A stretch of DNA of 64,000 nt from an uncultured Clostridia bacterium (GTDB taxonomy: Bacteria > Bacillota > Clostridia > Lachnospirales > Lachnospiraceae). Shown one piece after another: positions 24,778 to 34,100 of the stretch. The notes beneath the pieces are model-generated. The model saw only the letters and a list, made by a program, of their open reading frames with translations, was not told the DNA's origin and did no database searches. The position numbers and the translations under genes are program-made. Location: NCBI GenBank assembly GCA_947385955.1, contig CANDNA010000010.1, positions 1 to 64,000 on the forward strand, given 5' to 3'. Each line of letters begins with the position of its first letter. The first letter of the stretch is position 1.

Positions 24778-25626
24778 ATGGGCAAAAGGATCGTAAGCGG
24801 AGCAGCCGTGCTGGTGCTGGCCCTGGCTGCCATACTGACTGGCGGCACCTGTCTGGCAGCGGTACTTTTTGTGATTTCCTGTGTTGCTTACAGAGAGCTG
24901 TGCAGAGCTGTCGGCGTACATGGAAAGTCAGGCCCGGGTGCATTGGAAGCAGCGGGATATCTGGGGATTCTGCTGTATTATGTGCTGATCTGGCAGGGTG
25001 AGAACGGAGCGTCCCCGGTGGAGAGCGGCAGGCTGCCCCTGTTTCTGGGCATGCTGCTGATCGGGGAACTGATGCTGCTGATGGCGGTTTATGTGCTGAC
25101 ATTTCCCCGGTATCGTTCGGAACAGGTTATGGCTGCTTTTTTCTGTCTCATATATGGCCCGGGAATGCTTTCTTTTATTTATTTGACAGAGAGGATGCAA
25201 TATGGCATATATATTGTATGGCTGATTTTTATCAGTTCATGGGTATGTGATACCTGTGCTTATTTTACCGGGGTGACACTGGGAAAACATAAGATGGCGC
25301 CGGTGCTGAGCCCGAAAAAATCGATAGAAGGGGCCATTGGCGGTGTGGCCGGTTCTGTACTGGCCGGTATGTTGTTTTCCCTGCTGGCAGCCAGTCAGGC
25401 TATTCCTGACAGAAGCGTCACATGGGCATTTGCCGTATTGGGCGGTATCGGAGCCGTGATTTCCCAGATCGGTGACCTGGCAGCTTCTGCCATCAAAAGA
25501 AATCATGACATTAAGGATTACGGCACTTGCATACCGGGGCATGGCGGTATTATGGACCGGTTTGACAGTGTGATTTTTACGGCGCCGGTGATTTATTTCC
25601 TGGCAAGGATATTGATAGGGGCATAG
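24778..25626 (+). CDS. cdsA: Phosphatidate cytidylyltransferase
   Basis: 282 residues from ATG 24778 after GGAGGAGG. About eight hydrophobic helices, with the cytoplasmic motifs LSPKKSIEGAIGG and the C-terminal family signature, GDLAASAIKRNHDIKD then PGHGGIMDRFDS. It makes CDP-diacylglycerol for phospholipid synthesis at the inner membrane. One base from uppS and five from dxr: tightly coupled. Confidence 0.96.
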   Translation: MGKRIVSGAAVLVLALAAILTGGTCLAAVLFVISCVAYRELCRAVGVHGKSGPGALEAAGYLGILLYYVLIWQGENGASPVESGRLPLFLGMLLIGELMLLMAVYVLTFPRYRSEQVMAAFFCLIYGPGMLSFIYLTERMQYGIYIVWLIFISSWVCDTCAYFTGVTLGKHKMAPVLSPKKSIEGAIGGVAGSVLAGMLFSLLAASQAIPDRSVTWAFAVLGGIGAVISQIGDLAASAIKRNHDIKDYGTCIPGHGGIMDRFDSVIFTAPVIYFLARILIGA

Positions 25627-25630
25627 ACAA

Positions 25631-26779
25631 ATGAAAAAGATAGGGATTTTGGGTTCTACCGGTTCCATCGGAACACAGACACTGGAAATCGTCCGGCATT
25701 TCAGGGACGAGATACAGGTTACGGCACTGGCAGCAGGGAGTAATGCAGCGCTGCTGGAGGAACAGATCAGAGAGTTTCATCCAGAGACAGCGGCTCTCTG
25801 GGACGAAACAGCCGCCCGGGAATTGCGGGAGCGGGTCAGGGATCTGGATGTGAAGATTCTGTGCGGCATGGACGGCCTGCTGGAAATTGCGGCTATGGAG
25901 GATATGGAAGCGCTGGTAACGGCCGTAGTGGGAATGATCGGAGTACGGCCTACTCTGGAAGCGATTGTAAACGGCAAGGACATTCTGCTGGCCAATAAAG
26001 AAACGCTGGTAACGGCAGGGCATCTGCTGATGCCGCTGGCCAGGGAAAAGGGTGTGTCCATCCTTCCGGTGGACAGTGAACACAGCGCCATCTTTCAGTC
26101 TCTGAACGGGGAAAAGAAAAGCCGGATCAAAAAGATATTGCTGACAGCCTCCGGAGGCCCTTTCAGAGGAAAGAAACAAAGCGAACTGGAAGGTATGAAG
26201 GCGGAGGATGCGCTGCGGCATCCCAACTGGTCTATGGGAAGAAAAATTACCATTGATTCAGCCACACTTGTGAATAAAGGACTGGAAGTGATGGAAGCCA
26301 AATGGCTGTTTGATGTATCCCTTTCTCAGATACAGGTGGTGGTGCAGCCCCAGAGCATTGTACATTCTATGGTGGAATATGTGGATGGGAGCGTAATTGC
26401 ACAGCTTGGCCTGCCGGATATGAAGCTGCCGATCCAATATGCCCTTTTTTATCCTGACAGAAGGCCGATGGAGATGCCTTCTCTGGATTTTTATAAGCTG
26501 TCGCAGATTACCTTTGAAAAGCCCGATACGGAAACCTTCCGGGGACTGGCGCTGGCTTTTGAAGCGATGGAAGCGGGGGGCAGTATGCCCACGGTTTACA
26601 ATGCCGCCAATGAAAAGGCGGTCAGCCTGTTCCTGGAGCATCGGATTTCCTTTTTGCAGATACCGGAGCTGATCGGGGAGTGTATGAGCAGGCATCAGGT
26701 GATTGCCCATCCGGATCTGGAGCAGATTCTGGAGACAGAGCAGTGGACTTACGAGACCATTGCCGGATACAAATCCTGA
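25631..26779 (+). CDS. dxr: 1-deoxy-D-xylulose 5-phosphate reductoisomerase
   Basis: 382 residues, ATG 25631. NADPH site GSTGSIGTQTLEIV at the start, LANKETLVTAG near 118-128, metal/substrate site LPVDSEHSAIFQ near 146-157, LTASGGPFR, and the HPNWSMGRKITIDSATLVNK stretch split over 198-217, then MEAKWLFD. It makes 2-C-methyl-erythritol 4-phosphate in the non-mevalonate isoprenoid pathway, which also uses IspG coded 3.3 kb downstream. Confidence 0.97.
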   Translation: MKKIGILGSTGSIGTQTLEIVRHFRDEIQVTALAAGSNAALLEEQIREFHPETAALWDETAARELRERVRDLDVKILCGMDGLLEIAAMEDMEALVTAVVGMIGVRPTLEAIVNGKDILLANKETLVTAGHLLMPLAREKGVSILPVDSEHSAIFQSLNGEKKSRIKKILLTASGGPFRGKKQSELEGMKAEDALRHPNWSMGRKITIDSATLVNKGLEVMEAKWLFDVSLSQIQVVVQPQSIVHSMVEYVDGSVIAQLGLPDMKLPIQYALFYPDRRPMEMPSLDFYKLSQITFEKPDTETFRGLALAFEAMEAGGSMPTVYNAANEKAVSLFLEHRISFLQIPELIGECMSRHQVIAHPDLEQILETEQWTYETIAGYKS

Positions 26780-26860
26780 AGAGGCTTCTGAGGGTATGAG
26801 CCTGTATGGGCCGCCTGTTTTTCCGAAATGACAGAGTTATCAATCAAAGAAGGTGTTTTT

Positions 26861-27928
26861 TTGACGATCCTGATTTTTATACTGATTATTTGTATCATTG
26901 TAATTTCCCATGAGCTGGGACATTTTCTGCTGGCCAAGGCAAACGGCATTACAGTAAAAGAGTTTTTTATCGGCATGGGCCCTACGCTCTGTTCCTTTCA
27001 TAAGGGAGGAACCAAATATTCTCTGAAGCTGTTTCCGGTGGGCGGCGCCTGTGTGTTTGAAGGAGAGGACGGTAAGACAGAGGAGGATGAAGAGGGGGAG
27101 GAGATGCCTCTTTCGCAGGGGGCGTTTCCCAATGCGGGAGTCTGGGCAAGGATTTCCACGGTTGTGGCCGGCCCTGTGTTTAATTTCATTCTGGCCTATC
27201 TTTTGGCCCTGATTATCGTGGGCACCACATATTCCGACAAGCCTGTGGTACAGGATGTGATTGCCGGGTTTCCGGCAGAGGAGGCCGGGATGCGCAGCGG
27301 GGATGTGATCACCCGGCTGGACGGAGAGCGGGTCTTTCTTTCCAGAGAGATCGGCCTGATTACGACAGTAAAACAGGGCGAAACGCTGACCGTGGAATAT
27401 GAACGGGACGGAGAGCGGCATGAGGCTGTACTGACTCCCCGGCTGGATGAAGAAAGCGGCAGATATCTGCTGGGCTTTCAGGGCTATGCAGAATACTTTG
27501 AATGCTCTCCCTGGCAGGTATTTCAGTATGGGTATTATGAGGTGCGTTATGGCCTGAAAGCCACCGTGAAGAGTCTGCAGATGCTGATACAGGGTAAGGC
27601 GGATAAAAATGAGGTTTCCGGTCCTATCGGCATTGCGGTGCTGGTGGACGATGTGACGGAACAGACCAGGCCCTATGGGGTGTGGATCATGATTGTCAAC
27701 CTGATGAATCTGGCCATGCTGCTGTCTGTGAATCTGGGCGTACTGAATCTTCTGCCACTGCCGGCGCTGGACGGAGGCCGGCTGGTGTTTTTATTGTTGG
27801 AAGTGGTACGGGGCAAACCGATTCCGCCGGAAAAAGAAGGGATGGTGCATCTGGCAGGGTTTGCGGTACTGTGCGGCCTGATGGTTTTGATTATGTACAA
27901 CGATATTATAAAACTGATACAATCTTAA
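26861..27928 (+). CDS. rseP: RIP (site-2) zinc metalloprotease RseP/RasP
   Basis: 355 residues if TTG 26861 is used, five bases after AAGGTG and matching family N-termini (LIFILIICIIVISHELGH); an in-frame ATG at 26828 adds 11 residues but has no ribosome site. TM1 carries the zinc motif HELGH. A PDZ domain follows (FPAEEAGMRSGDVITRLDGE, about 145-205), and the C-terminal TM holds NLLPLPALDGGRL with the third zinc ligand. It cuts membrane-bound anti-sigma factors or signal-peptide remnants inside the membrane. An acidic insertion (KTEEDEEGEEM) lies in the first loop. Confidence 0.95.
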   Translation: MTILIFILIICIIVISHELGHFLLAKANGITVKEFFIGMGPTLCSFHKGGTKYSLKLFPVGGACVFEGEDGKTEEDEEGEEMPLSQGAFPNAGVWARISTVVAGPVFNFILAYLLALIIVGTTYSDKPVVQDVIAGFPAEEAGMRSGDVITRLDGERVFLSREIGLITTVKQGETLTVEYERDGERHEAVLTPRLDEESGRYLLGFQGYAEYFECSPWQVFQYGYYEVRYGLKATVKSLQMLIQGKADKNEVSGPIGIAVLVDDVTEQTRPYGVWIMIVNLMNLAMLLSVNLGVLNLLPLPALDGGRLVFLLLEVVRGKPIPPEKEGMVHLAGFAVLCGLMVLIMYNDIIKLIQS

Positions 27929-27940
27929 AAGGAGAAAAGG

Positions 27941-28723
27941 ATGCGGATACGAACCGGTATATACTGGTCGGGCGCCGCAGGGCCGGGAAGGAATCAGGAT
28001 TCTCTTTCTCTGCAGCATATATCCCTGCAGAGAGGGGAATGCCTGCTGGCACTGGTCTGTGACGGCATTGGCAGTCTTGCCTGCTCCGAAGAGGCAAGCG
28101 GCTGTGTCGTCCACGGCATGACCGAATGGTTTTATCATGAAGGAAAAACCCTGATTTTGGAAAAACGCTCTGCGGAAATGATATTACTGGCTCTGCAGAA
28201 GCAGTTGTGCCTTATACAGGAAAGTCTGAAAATCCTGCAAAGGACACAGAAGATACAGACGGGAACCACACTCAGCGGGCTCCTGCTGATCGGAAACAGA
28301 TATTATCTTATTCAAATCGGCGACAGCCGAATCTACCGAATCCGGAAACGAAATATTCCCATTTATCAACCAAAATATCATACGGTCTGTCTGACGAAGG
28401 ATGACAGGAATCAGGAGGGGCATCTTTTGAAATGTCTCGGAATGGCCGGAAGAGACAGGGCTCTGGTGGAAAGCGGCAGAGTAAGGAAAAAAACCTGTTT
28501 TCTGCTTTGTACCGATGGTTTTTACCGGGGCAGTCAGAGCATACAGATCGGGCAGGTGCTGGGGCCGCTTTTAGACCGGGCCGGGAAAAGCGGGCGGCAG
28601 CCAGTCAGGAACAGACAGGAGCAGAACCGGCAGTTTGACAGGCGGCTGGAGCTGCTGGCAGAGCAGTCCCAAAAGGCCGGCAGCAGGGATCATATGGCGG
28701 CGGTGGGTATTCTGATCCCATAA
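27941..28723 (+). CDS. PP2C-type Ser/Thr protein phosphatase
   Basis: 260 residues, ATG 27941, 12 bases after rseP with AAAGGAGAAAAGG. PPM motifs: GRNQDSLS with metal Asp near 22, LVCDGIGSLAC near 49, a TGTTLSGLL-like QTGTTLSGLLLIG stretch, LIQIGDSRIYRI, LLCTDGFY, and RDHMAAVGI, where His replaces the usual Asn after the last Asp. No membrane segment. It is coded directly before a transmembrane Ser/Thr kinase (38 bases apart), so it probably reverses that kinase. The sequence is divergent from PrpC, and a Lys/Arg/Gln-rich insert lies near 205-235. Confidence 0.85.
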   Translation: MRIRTGIYWSGAAGPGRNQDSLSLQHISLQRGECLLALVCDGIGSLACSEEASGCVVHGMTEWFYHEGKTLILEKRSAEMILLALQKQLCLIQESLKILQRTQKIQTGTTLSGLLLIGNRYYLIQIGDSRIYRIRKRNIPIYQPKYHTVCLTKDDRNQEGHLLKCLGMAGRDRALVESGRVRKKTCFLLCTDGFYRGSQSIQIGQVLGPLLDRAGKSGRQPVRNRQEQNRQFDRRLELLAEQSQKAGSRDHMAAVGILIP

Positions 28724-28761
28724 GCCTAAGATGTGCAATGTATTTTAAAAGGAGGATACGG

Positions 28762-30042
28762 ATGGAAGAACGATATCGGATTTTGAAAAAACTGGCAGAG
28801 GGAGGAAGCGGGACCACCTATCTGGTCTGGGACAAACGCCTGGAATGCAACTGGGTAATGAAGCGGCTTTTGCTGGAAAAAGAAGGCCAGAAGGAGGCCG
28901 TGAGACGGGAGATGTCCGCTCTTTTACAGATTCGCAGGGAGGGGATTCCTGTGCTGGCGGATGTCTGCTATGAAACGGATGCGGTCTGCCTGATTATGGA
29001 GTATATGACAGGTGTGTCATTAGAGGAAAGGATCAGAGAAAGGGGGCCGATGGAGGAGCCGGATGCGGTTTTTTGTGCGCTGCAGACAGCAGAGCTGGTT
29101 GGATTCCTGCATCAGCTTCCTACAGGTCTGGTACATGGGGATTTAAAACCTTTGAATCTGATGTTCCATCAGGGAAAAATCGGGCTTCTGGATTTTGGCG
29201 GTGCATTTTCGCTGCAGGATAAGGGGCAGAGCACGGGCTGTTGTTTTACACCCGGTTATGGGGCGCCGGAACTGAAAGAGGATGGCAGGCCCACGGTGCA
29301 AAGTGATGTCTATGCCTTTGGCGCAGTGTTGTTTTTTATGGTGACAGGAGAAGGGCCGGAATCGGATCGGGGGATCTATCCGGTCCGGGAGCAGCGCCCG
29401 GGGCTTTCGTCCGGATTGGAGGCATTGATCCTGAACTGTACCAGGACAGAGCCGGAGGCACGTTATGGTTCTATGGAAGAAGTGATAAGAGAACTGACGG
29501 TGCTGCAGTTACAGTCACAGCAGATACATACCGTTAAGGTAAAAAACGGCAGAAAAAAGAAAGGGATTTTCAGAAAACAGAAAATAACAACAGAGGGGCG
29601 GCAGTTTCGAAGCATTCGAAGCGTGCTGCGGACGGAAGGAAGTTTCCGGGATGTGGGGAGAGATCCCTGTTACAGGGGGATTTTGCTGCTTGTGGCAGGC
29701 ATCTTATCCGGGATTTCATGGATGCCGGAAGATGTACAGGCAGCCCGGAAGGAAACAGGCTGGGTACAGGACGGGGAGAACCCGGAGGTTTTGGGGGAAA
29801 TATTGCCTGTCAGTATCCGCTGCCGGAACGGGGAACGGAAACTGGTGGATTTTGATGCGGTTTATTATACGGATGAAAATCCCATGTTTGAGCTGCCGCT
29901 GCATTCTTTTGAAGCAGGGCGGGAATACGAAGTGACGATCAGCCAGAAAGAGAGGGAAAGCGGACAGGAGCGGGTGCGGCAGTTTGTGATCTGTGCCTGT
30001 GAGGACGGGGCAGGGGAGCCGGTTGTTTTTTCCGGGCATTGA
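28762..30042 (+). CDS. Transmembrane Ser/Thr protein kinase
   Basis: 426 residues from ATG 28762 after AAAGGAGGATACG; an in-frame start at 28738 lies before that site. Kinase domain about 5-260: Gly loop LAEGGSGTTYLVWD, Lys in VMKRLL, VHGDLKPLNLM (HGD in place of HRD), LLDFGGAF, GYGAPEL, and QSDVYAFGAVLFFMVTG. A basic juxtamembrane stretch leads to one TM at about 306-321 (GILLLVAGILSGISW). The 105-residue outer part (ISIRCRNGERKLV-like region) has no PASTA repeats and no family I recognise. Partner phosphatase directly upstream. It differs from the PASTA kinase PrkC, so its signal and targets are unknown. Confidence 0.88.
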   Translation: MEERYRILKKLAEGGSGTTYLVWDKRLECNWVMKRLLLEKEGQKEAVRREMSALLQIRREGIPVLADVCYETDAVCLIMEYMTGVSLEERIRERGPMEEPDAVFCALQTAELVGFLHQLPTGLVHGDLKPLNLMFHQGKIGLLDFGGAFSLQDKGQSTGCCFTPGYGAPELKEDGRPTVQSDVYAFGAVLFFMVTGEGPESDRGIYPVREQRPGLSSGLEALILNCTRTEPEARYGSMEEVIRELTVLQLQSQQIHTVKVKNGRKKKGIFRKQKITTEGRQFRSIRSVLRTEGSFRDVGRDPCYRGILLLVAGILSGISWMPEDVQAARKETGWVQDGENPEVLGEILPVSIRCRNGERKLVDFDAVYYTDENPMFELPLHSFEAGREYEVTISQKERESGQERVRQFVICACEDGAGEPVVFSGH

Positions 30043-30087
30043 TGATAAGATAGGACAAAGAGAAACCCGTGAAAAAGGAGGAATATC

Positions 30088-31143
30088 ATGCATCGTGAGC
30101 ATACAAAAGTAATCCGGATCGGTGACCGGGTAATCGGCGGCGGCAATCCGATCCTGATACAGTCCATGACCAATACCAGAACGGAAGATGTGGCGGCCAC
30201 GGTTGCCCAGATTCAGAGGCTGGAAGCGGCGGGCTGTGAACTGATCCGCTGTACGGTGCCTACAGCAGAGGCAGCAGCGGCAATCCGGGAGATTAAAAAG
30301 CAGACAGGGATTCCGCTTGTGGCGGATATTCATTTTGATTATAAAATGGCATTGGCGGCTATGGAAAACGGAGCGGACAAGATCCGCATCAATCCCGGCA
30401 ACATCGGAAGCAGAGAAAACGTAAAAGCGGTGGTGGAAATGGCCAGGGAACGGCAGGTACCAATCCGGGTCGGTGTGAACAGCGGTTCCCTGGAAAAAGA
30501 ACTGATTGAAAAATATCATGGTGTCACAGCGGAAGGGATCGTGGAAAGCGCCCTGGAAAAGGTGCATATGATAGAGGACATGGGATACGACAATCTGGTG
30601 GTCAGCATCAAATCCTCTGATGTACTGATGTGCATCCGTGCCCATGAAAAGCTGGCAGAGGAAACCTGCTATCCCCTCCATGTGGGAATCACAGAAGCAG
30701 GAGGCCTGATCAGCGGCAACATCAAATCGGCTGTGGGACTGGGCGTGATTTTATATCAGGGGATCGGGGATACCATACGGGTATCTCTGACCGGGGACCC
30801 GGTGGAGGAGATTAAAAGCGCCAGACAGATCCTTCGTACTCTCGGACTTCGAAGGGGCGGTATTGAGGTGGTATCCTGCCCTACCTGCGGCAGAACCAAG
30901 ATTGACCTGATCGGTCTTGCCGCCAGGGTGGAAGAAATGGTGGCGGAGATGCCGCTGGATCTGAAAGTGGCGGTTATGGGATGTGCGGTGAACGGGCCGG
31001 GCGAAGCACGGGAAGCGGATATCGGCATTGCCGGCGGGGATGGTGAGGGACTGTTGATGAAAAAGGGAGAAATCATCCGTAAGGTGCCTGAGGACCGGCT
31101 GCTGCAGGTACTCAGAGAAGAGCTGGAGAACTGGCAGGAGTAG
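30088..31143 (+). CDS. ispG: 4-hydroxy-3-methylbut-2-en-1-yl diphosphate synthase
   Basis: 351 residues, ATG 30088 after AAAAAGGAGGAA. TIM-barrel N-terminal part (VGGNPILIQSMTNTRTED-like IGGGNPILIQSMTNT; RINPGNIGS) and the C-terminal 4Fe-4S site with EVVSCPTCGRTKID and VMGCAVNGPGEARE, supplying three Cys plus the conserved Glu. It is the next-to-last step of the non-mevalonate isoprenoid pathway and oxygen-sensitive. Four bases from polC. Confidence 0.97.
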   Translation: MHREHTKVIRIGDRVIGGGNPILIQSMTNTRTEDVAATVAQIQRLEAAGCELIRCTVPTAEAAAAIREIKKQTGIPLVADIHFDYKMALAAMENGADKIRINPGNIGSRENVKAVVEMARERQVPIRVGVNSGSLEKELIEKYHGVTAEGIVESALEKVHMIEDMGYDNLVVSIKSSDVLMCIRAHEKLAEETCYPLHVGITEAGGLISGNIKSAVGLGVILYQGIGDTIRVSLTGDPVEEIKSARQILRTLGLRRGGIEVVSCPTCGRTKIDLIGLAARVEEMVAEMPLDLKVAVMGCAVNGPGEAREADIGIAGGDGEGLLMKKGEIIRKVPEDRLLQVLREELENWQE

Positions 31144-31146
31144 CAT

Positions 31147-34100
31147 ATGGCAAAACAGTTTTTGGAAGTGTTTCCCACACTGCAGGTGAAGGGAGAGAGC
31201 AGAGCGCTGTTGGAACGGGTGCAGGTGGAGCGGATTACTGCCACGAAGCGCCGGGATTTTCTGCGTATTTATCTGTCCAGTGATCATCTGCTGACCAAGG
31301 ATGTGATCTTTGGCTTGGAACGGGACATCAAAAAGCAGCTTTTTCCCCAGGCGGGTCTGGTGGTCAGGATTTATGAAAAATATACCCTGTCTGCCCAGTA
31401 CAACCCCAGGACCCTGACGGAAGTTTACCGTGACAGTATCCTTCTGGAGCTGAAAGAGTACAGCCCTGTGGAATATGTGATGTTCAAGGGTGCGGAGATC
31501 TCCTTTCCGGACGAAAAAATCATTTCGCTGGCGGTCAGAGACAGTGTGCCGGCCAGGGAAAAGGGACCGGAACTGGTACGGATACTGGAAAAGATATATG
31601 GAGAGCGGTTCGGATTTTCTGTTTTTGTGGAACTGGAGTACAGAGAGCCGGTTGAGACAAAGGAGGGGGAAGAGGATCAGCGGATTGCCGAACAGGTGGC
31701 ACAGATTGCTGCCAGAGCCGTTATCGAACAGGGCAGCGGCGGCTGGAGCGGCGAAAACGGCCGGAATAAGGAAAGCAGCGCCGCCCTGCCAAAAGAGGCG
31801 GGAGAGGCCCGGAAAGGCCGGTCTGTAAGCCCGGCGGCAGGGCAGGGCCCGGAACAAAAAAGGGAGAAACAGGGACAGAGCCGGGAGCAGGAGAAAAAGA
31901 ACGGCAGAGGAAAAGGCGATATGGGCAAAAGGCCGCTGCGGCGTTCTGACAATCCGGATGTGATCTATGGCCGGGATTTTGAAGAGGATGCCATACGGAT
32001 CGAAGAAGTGATAGGGGAAATGGGAGAAGTGGTAATCCGCGGGAGGATCCTGCAGGTGGATTTAAGAGAGCTGCGGAATGAGCGGACCATTCTGATTTTT
32101 GATGTTACGGATTTTACGGACACGATTACGGTCAAATTGTTTGTTGCCAGTGAGCAGACTGCGGAAATGCTGGAGAATCTGAAAAAGGGAGCTTTTATCA
32201 AATTAAAAGGCGTGACTGTCATTGATAAGTTTGACAGCGAGCTGACGCTGGGTTCTGTTGCAGGTATCAAGAAAATCCCGGATTTTACGTCAGGGCGTAT
32301 GGACAACAGCGGCAAAAAGCGGGTAGAGCTGCACTGTCATACAAAAATGAGCGATATGGACGGCGTGTCCGAGGCCAGTGATCTGATCAGACGGGCCTAT
32401 CAATGGGGCCATCCGGCCATTGCCATTACCGATCATGGCGTGGTCCAGTCTTTTCCTGATGCCAATCATGTGTGGGAAGGACTGTGGAAAGAGGAAAAAG
32501 GCAGGCGTAAGGCAGCAGGTGAGGAAAATCCGGATCCACAGGACTTTTTTAAAGTCATCTATGGGATGGAAGCCTATCTGGTAGATGATCTGAAAGAGGT
32601 GGTGACAAACGGCGGCAGCCAGGAACTGGATGGAAGCTATGTGGTATTTGACCTGGAGACCACCGGATTTTCCCCGGTACAAAATCAGATCATTGAAATC
32701 GGGGCGGTGAAAGTATCCCGCGGGGAGATCACAGACCGGTTTTCCACCTTTGTCAATCCGGGAGTGCCGATTCCTTTCCGCATAGAGCAGCTTACCGGTA
32801 TCCGGGATGAGGATGTGATGGATGCGCCGCCGATAGAGACTGTATTGCCAAAGTTTCTGTCTTTTTGCGAAGGATGTGTGCTGGTGGCACATAACGCGGC
32901 CTTTGATATGAGCTTTGTAATGGAAAATGCGGGAAGACAGGGACTTGACTGCGTCTTTACCAGTGTGGATACGGTAGGCATCGCCCGGCTTTTACTGCCG
33001 GAGCAGGCCAAACATACTCTGGATGCGGTGGCAAAGAAGCTGGGAGTCTCTCTGGAGAACCATCACAGGGCAGTGGACGATGCGGAGGCAACGGCGGAAA
33101 TCTTTCTGAAATTTCTGCCCATGCTGCAGAAAGCGGGGGTGCAGAAGCTGGCGGATATCAATGCCATGTGCGCCAGCAGCCCGGATACGGTAAAGCGGAT
33201 GCCGACTTATCATGCCATTATGCTGGCCAGGAATGATGTGGGGAGAGTAAATCTCTATACAATGGTATCGGAGTCCCATCTGACGTATTTCAGTAAGCGT
33301 CCCCGGATTCCCAAAAGCCTGTTTTTAAAGCACAGGGAAGGGATTTTGCTGGGGAGCGCCTGTGAAGCAGGGGAACTGTACCGGGCGCTTCTGGACGGCA
33401 GGCCGGAGAGAGACATCGCCCGTATTGTGAATTTTTATGATTATCTGGAAATCCAGCCTTTGGGAAACAATGGATTTATGATTGATTCGGACCGGGTGGA
33501 AAACATCCACTGTGTGGAGGATATCCAGAACATCAATAAAAAAATTGTGGAGCTGGGGGAACAGTTCCACAAGCCGGTGGCTGCCACCTGTGATGTGCAT
33601 TTCCTGGATCCGGGCGATGAGGTATACCGGCGTATTATCATGGCCTGCAAGGGCTTTGGGGATGCGGACAATCAGGCCCCTCTCTACCTTCGGACGACGG
33701 AAGAGATGCTGGAGGAATTTTCCTATCTGGGCAGCGACAAGGCGTATGAAGTGGTGGTGACCAATACCAATCTGATTGCGGATCAGATTGAGACCATTTC
33801 ACCGGTACGGCCGGATAAATGTCCGCCGGTTATCCCGGACAGTGATAAGACATTAACGGATATCTGCTATAAAAAAGCCCATGAAATGTATGGAGATCCG
33901 CTGCCGGACATTGTACGGGAACGGCTGGAAAAGGAACTGCATTCCATCATCAGCAACGGGTTTGCCGTGATGTATATTATAGCCCAGAAACTGGTCTGGA
34001 AGTCGGTGGAGGACGGTTATCTGGTGGGATCAAGAGGCAGTGTGGGTTCCTCCTTTGTGGCCACCATGTCAGGGATTACGGAAGTGAATCCCTTAAGCCC

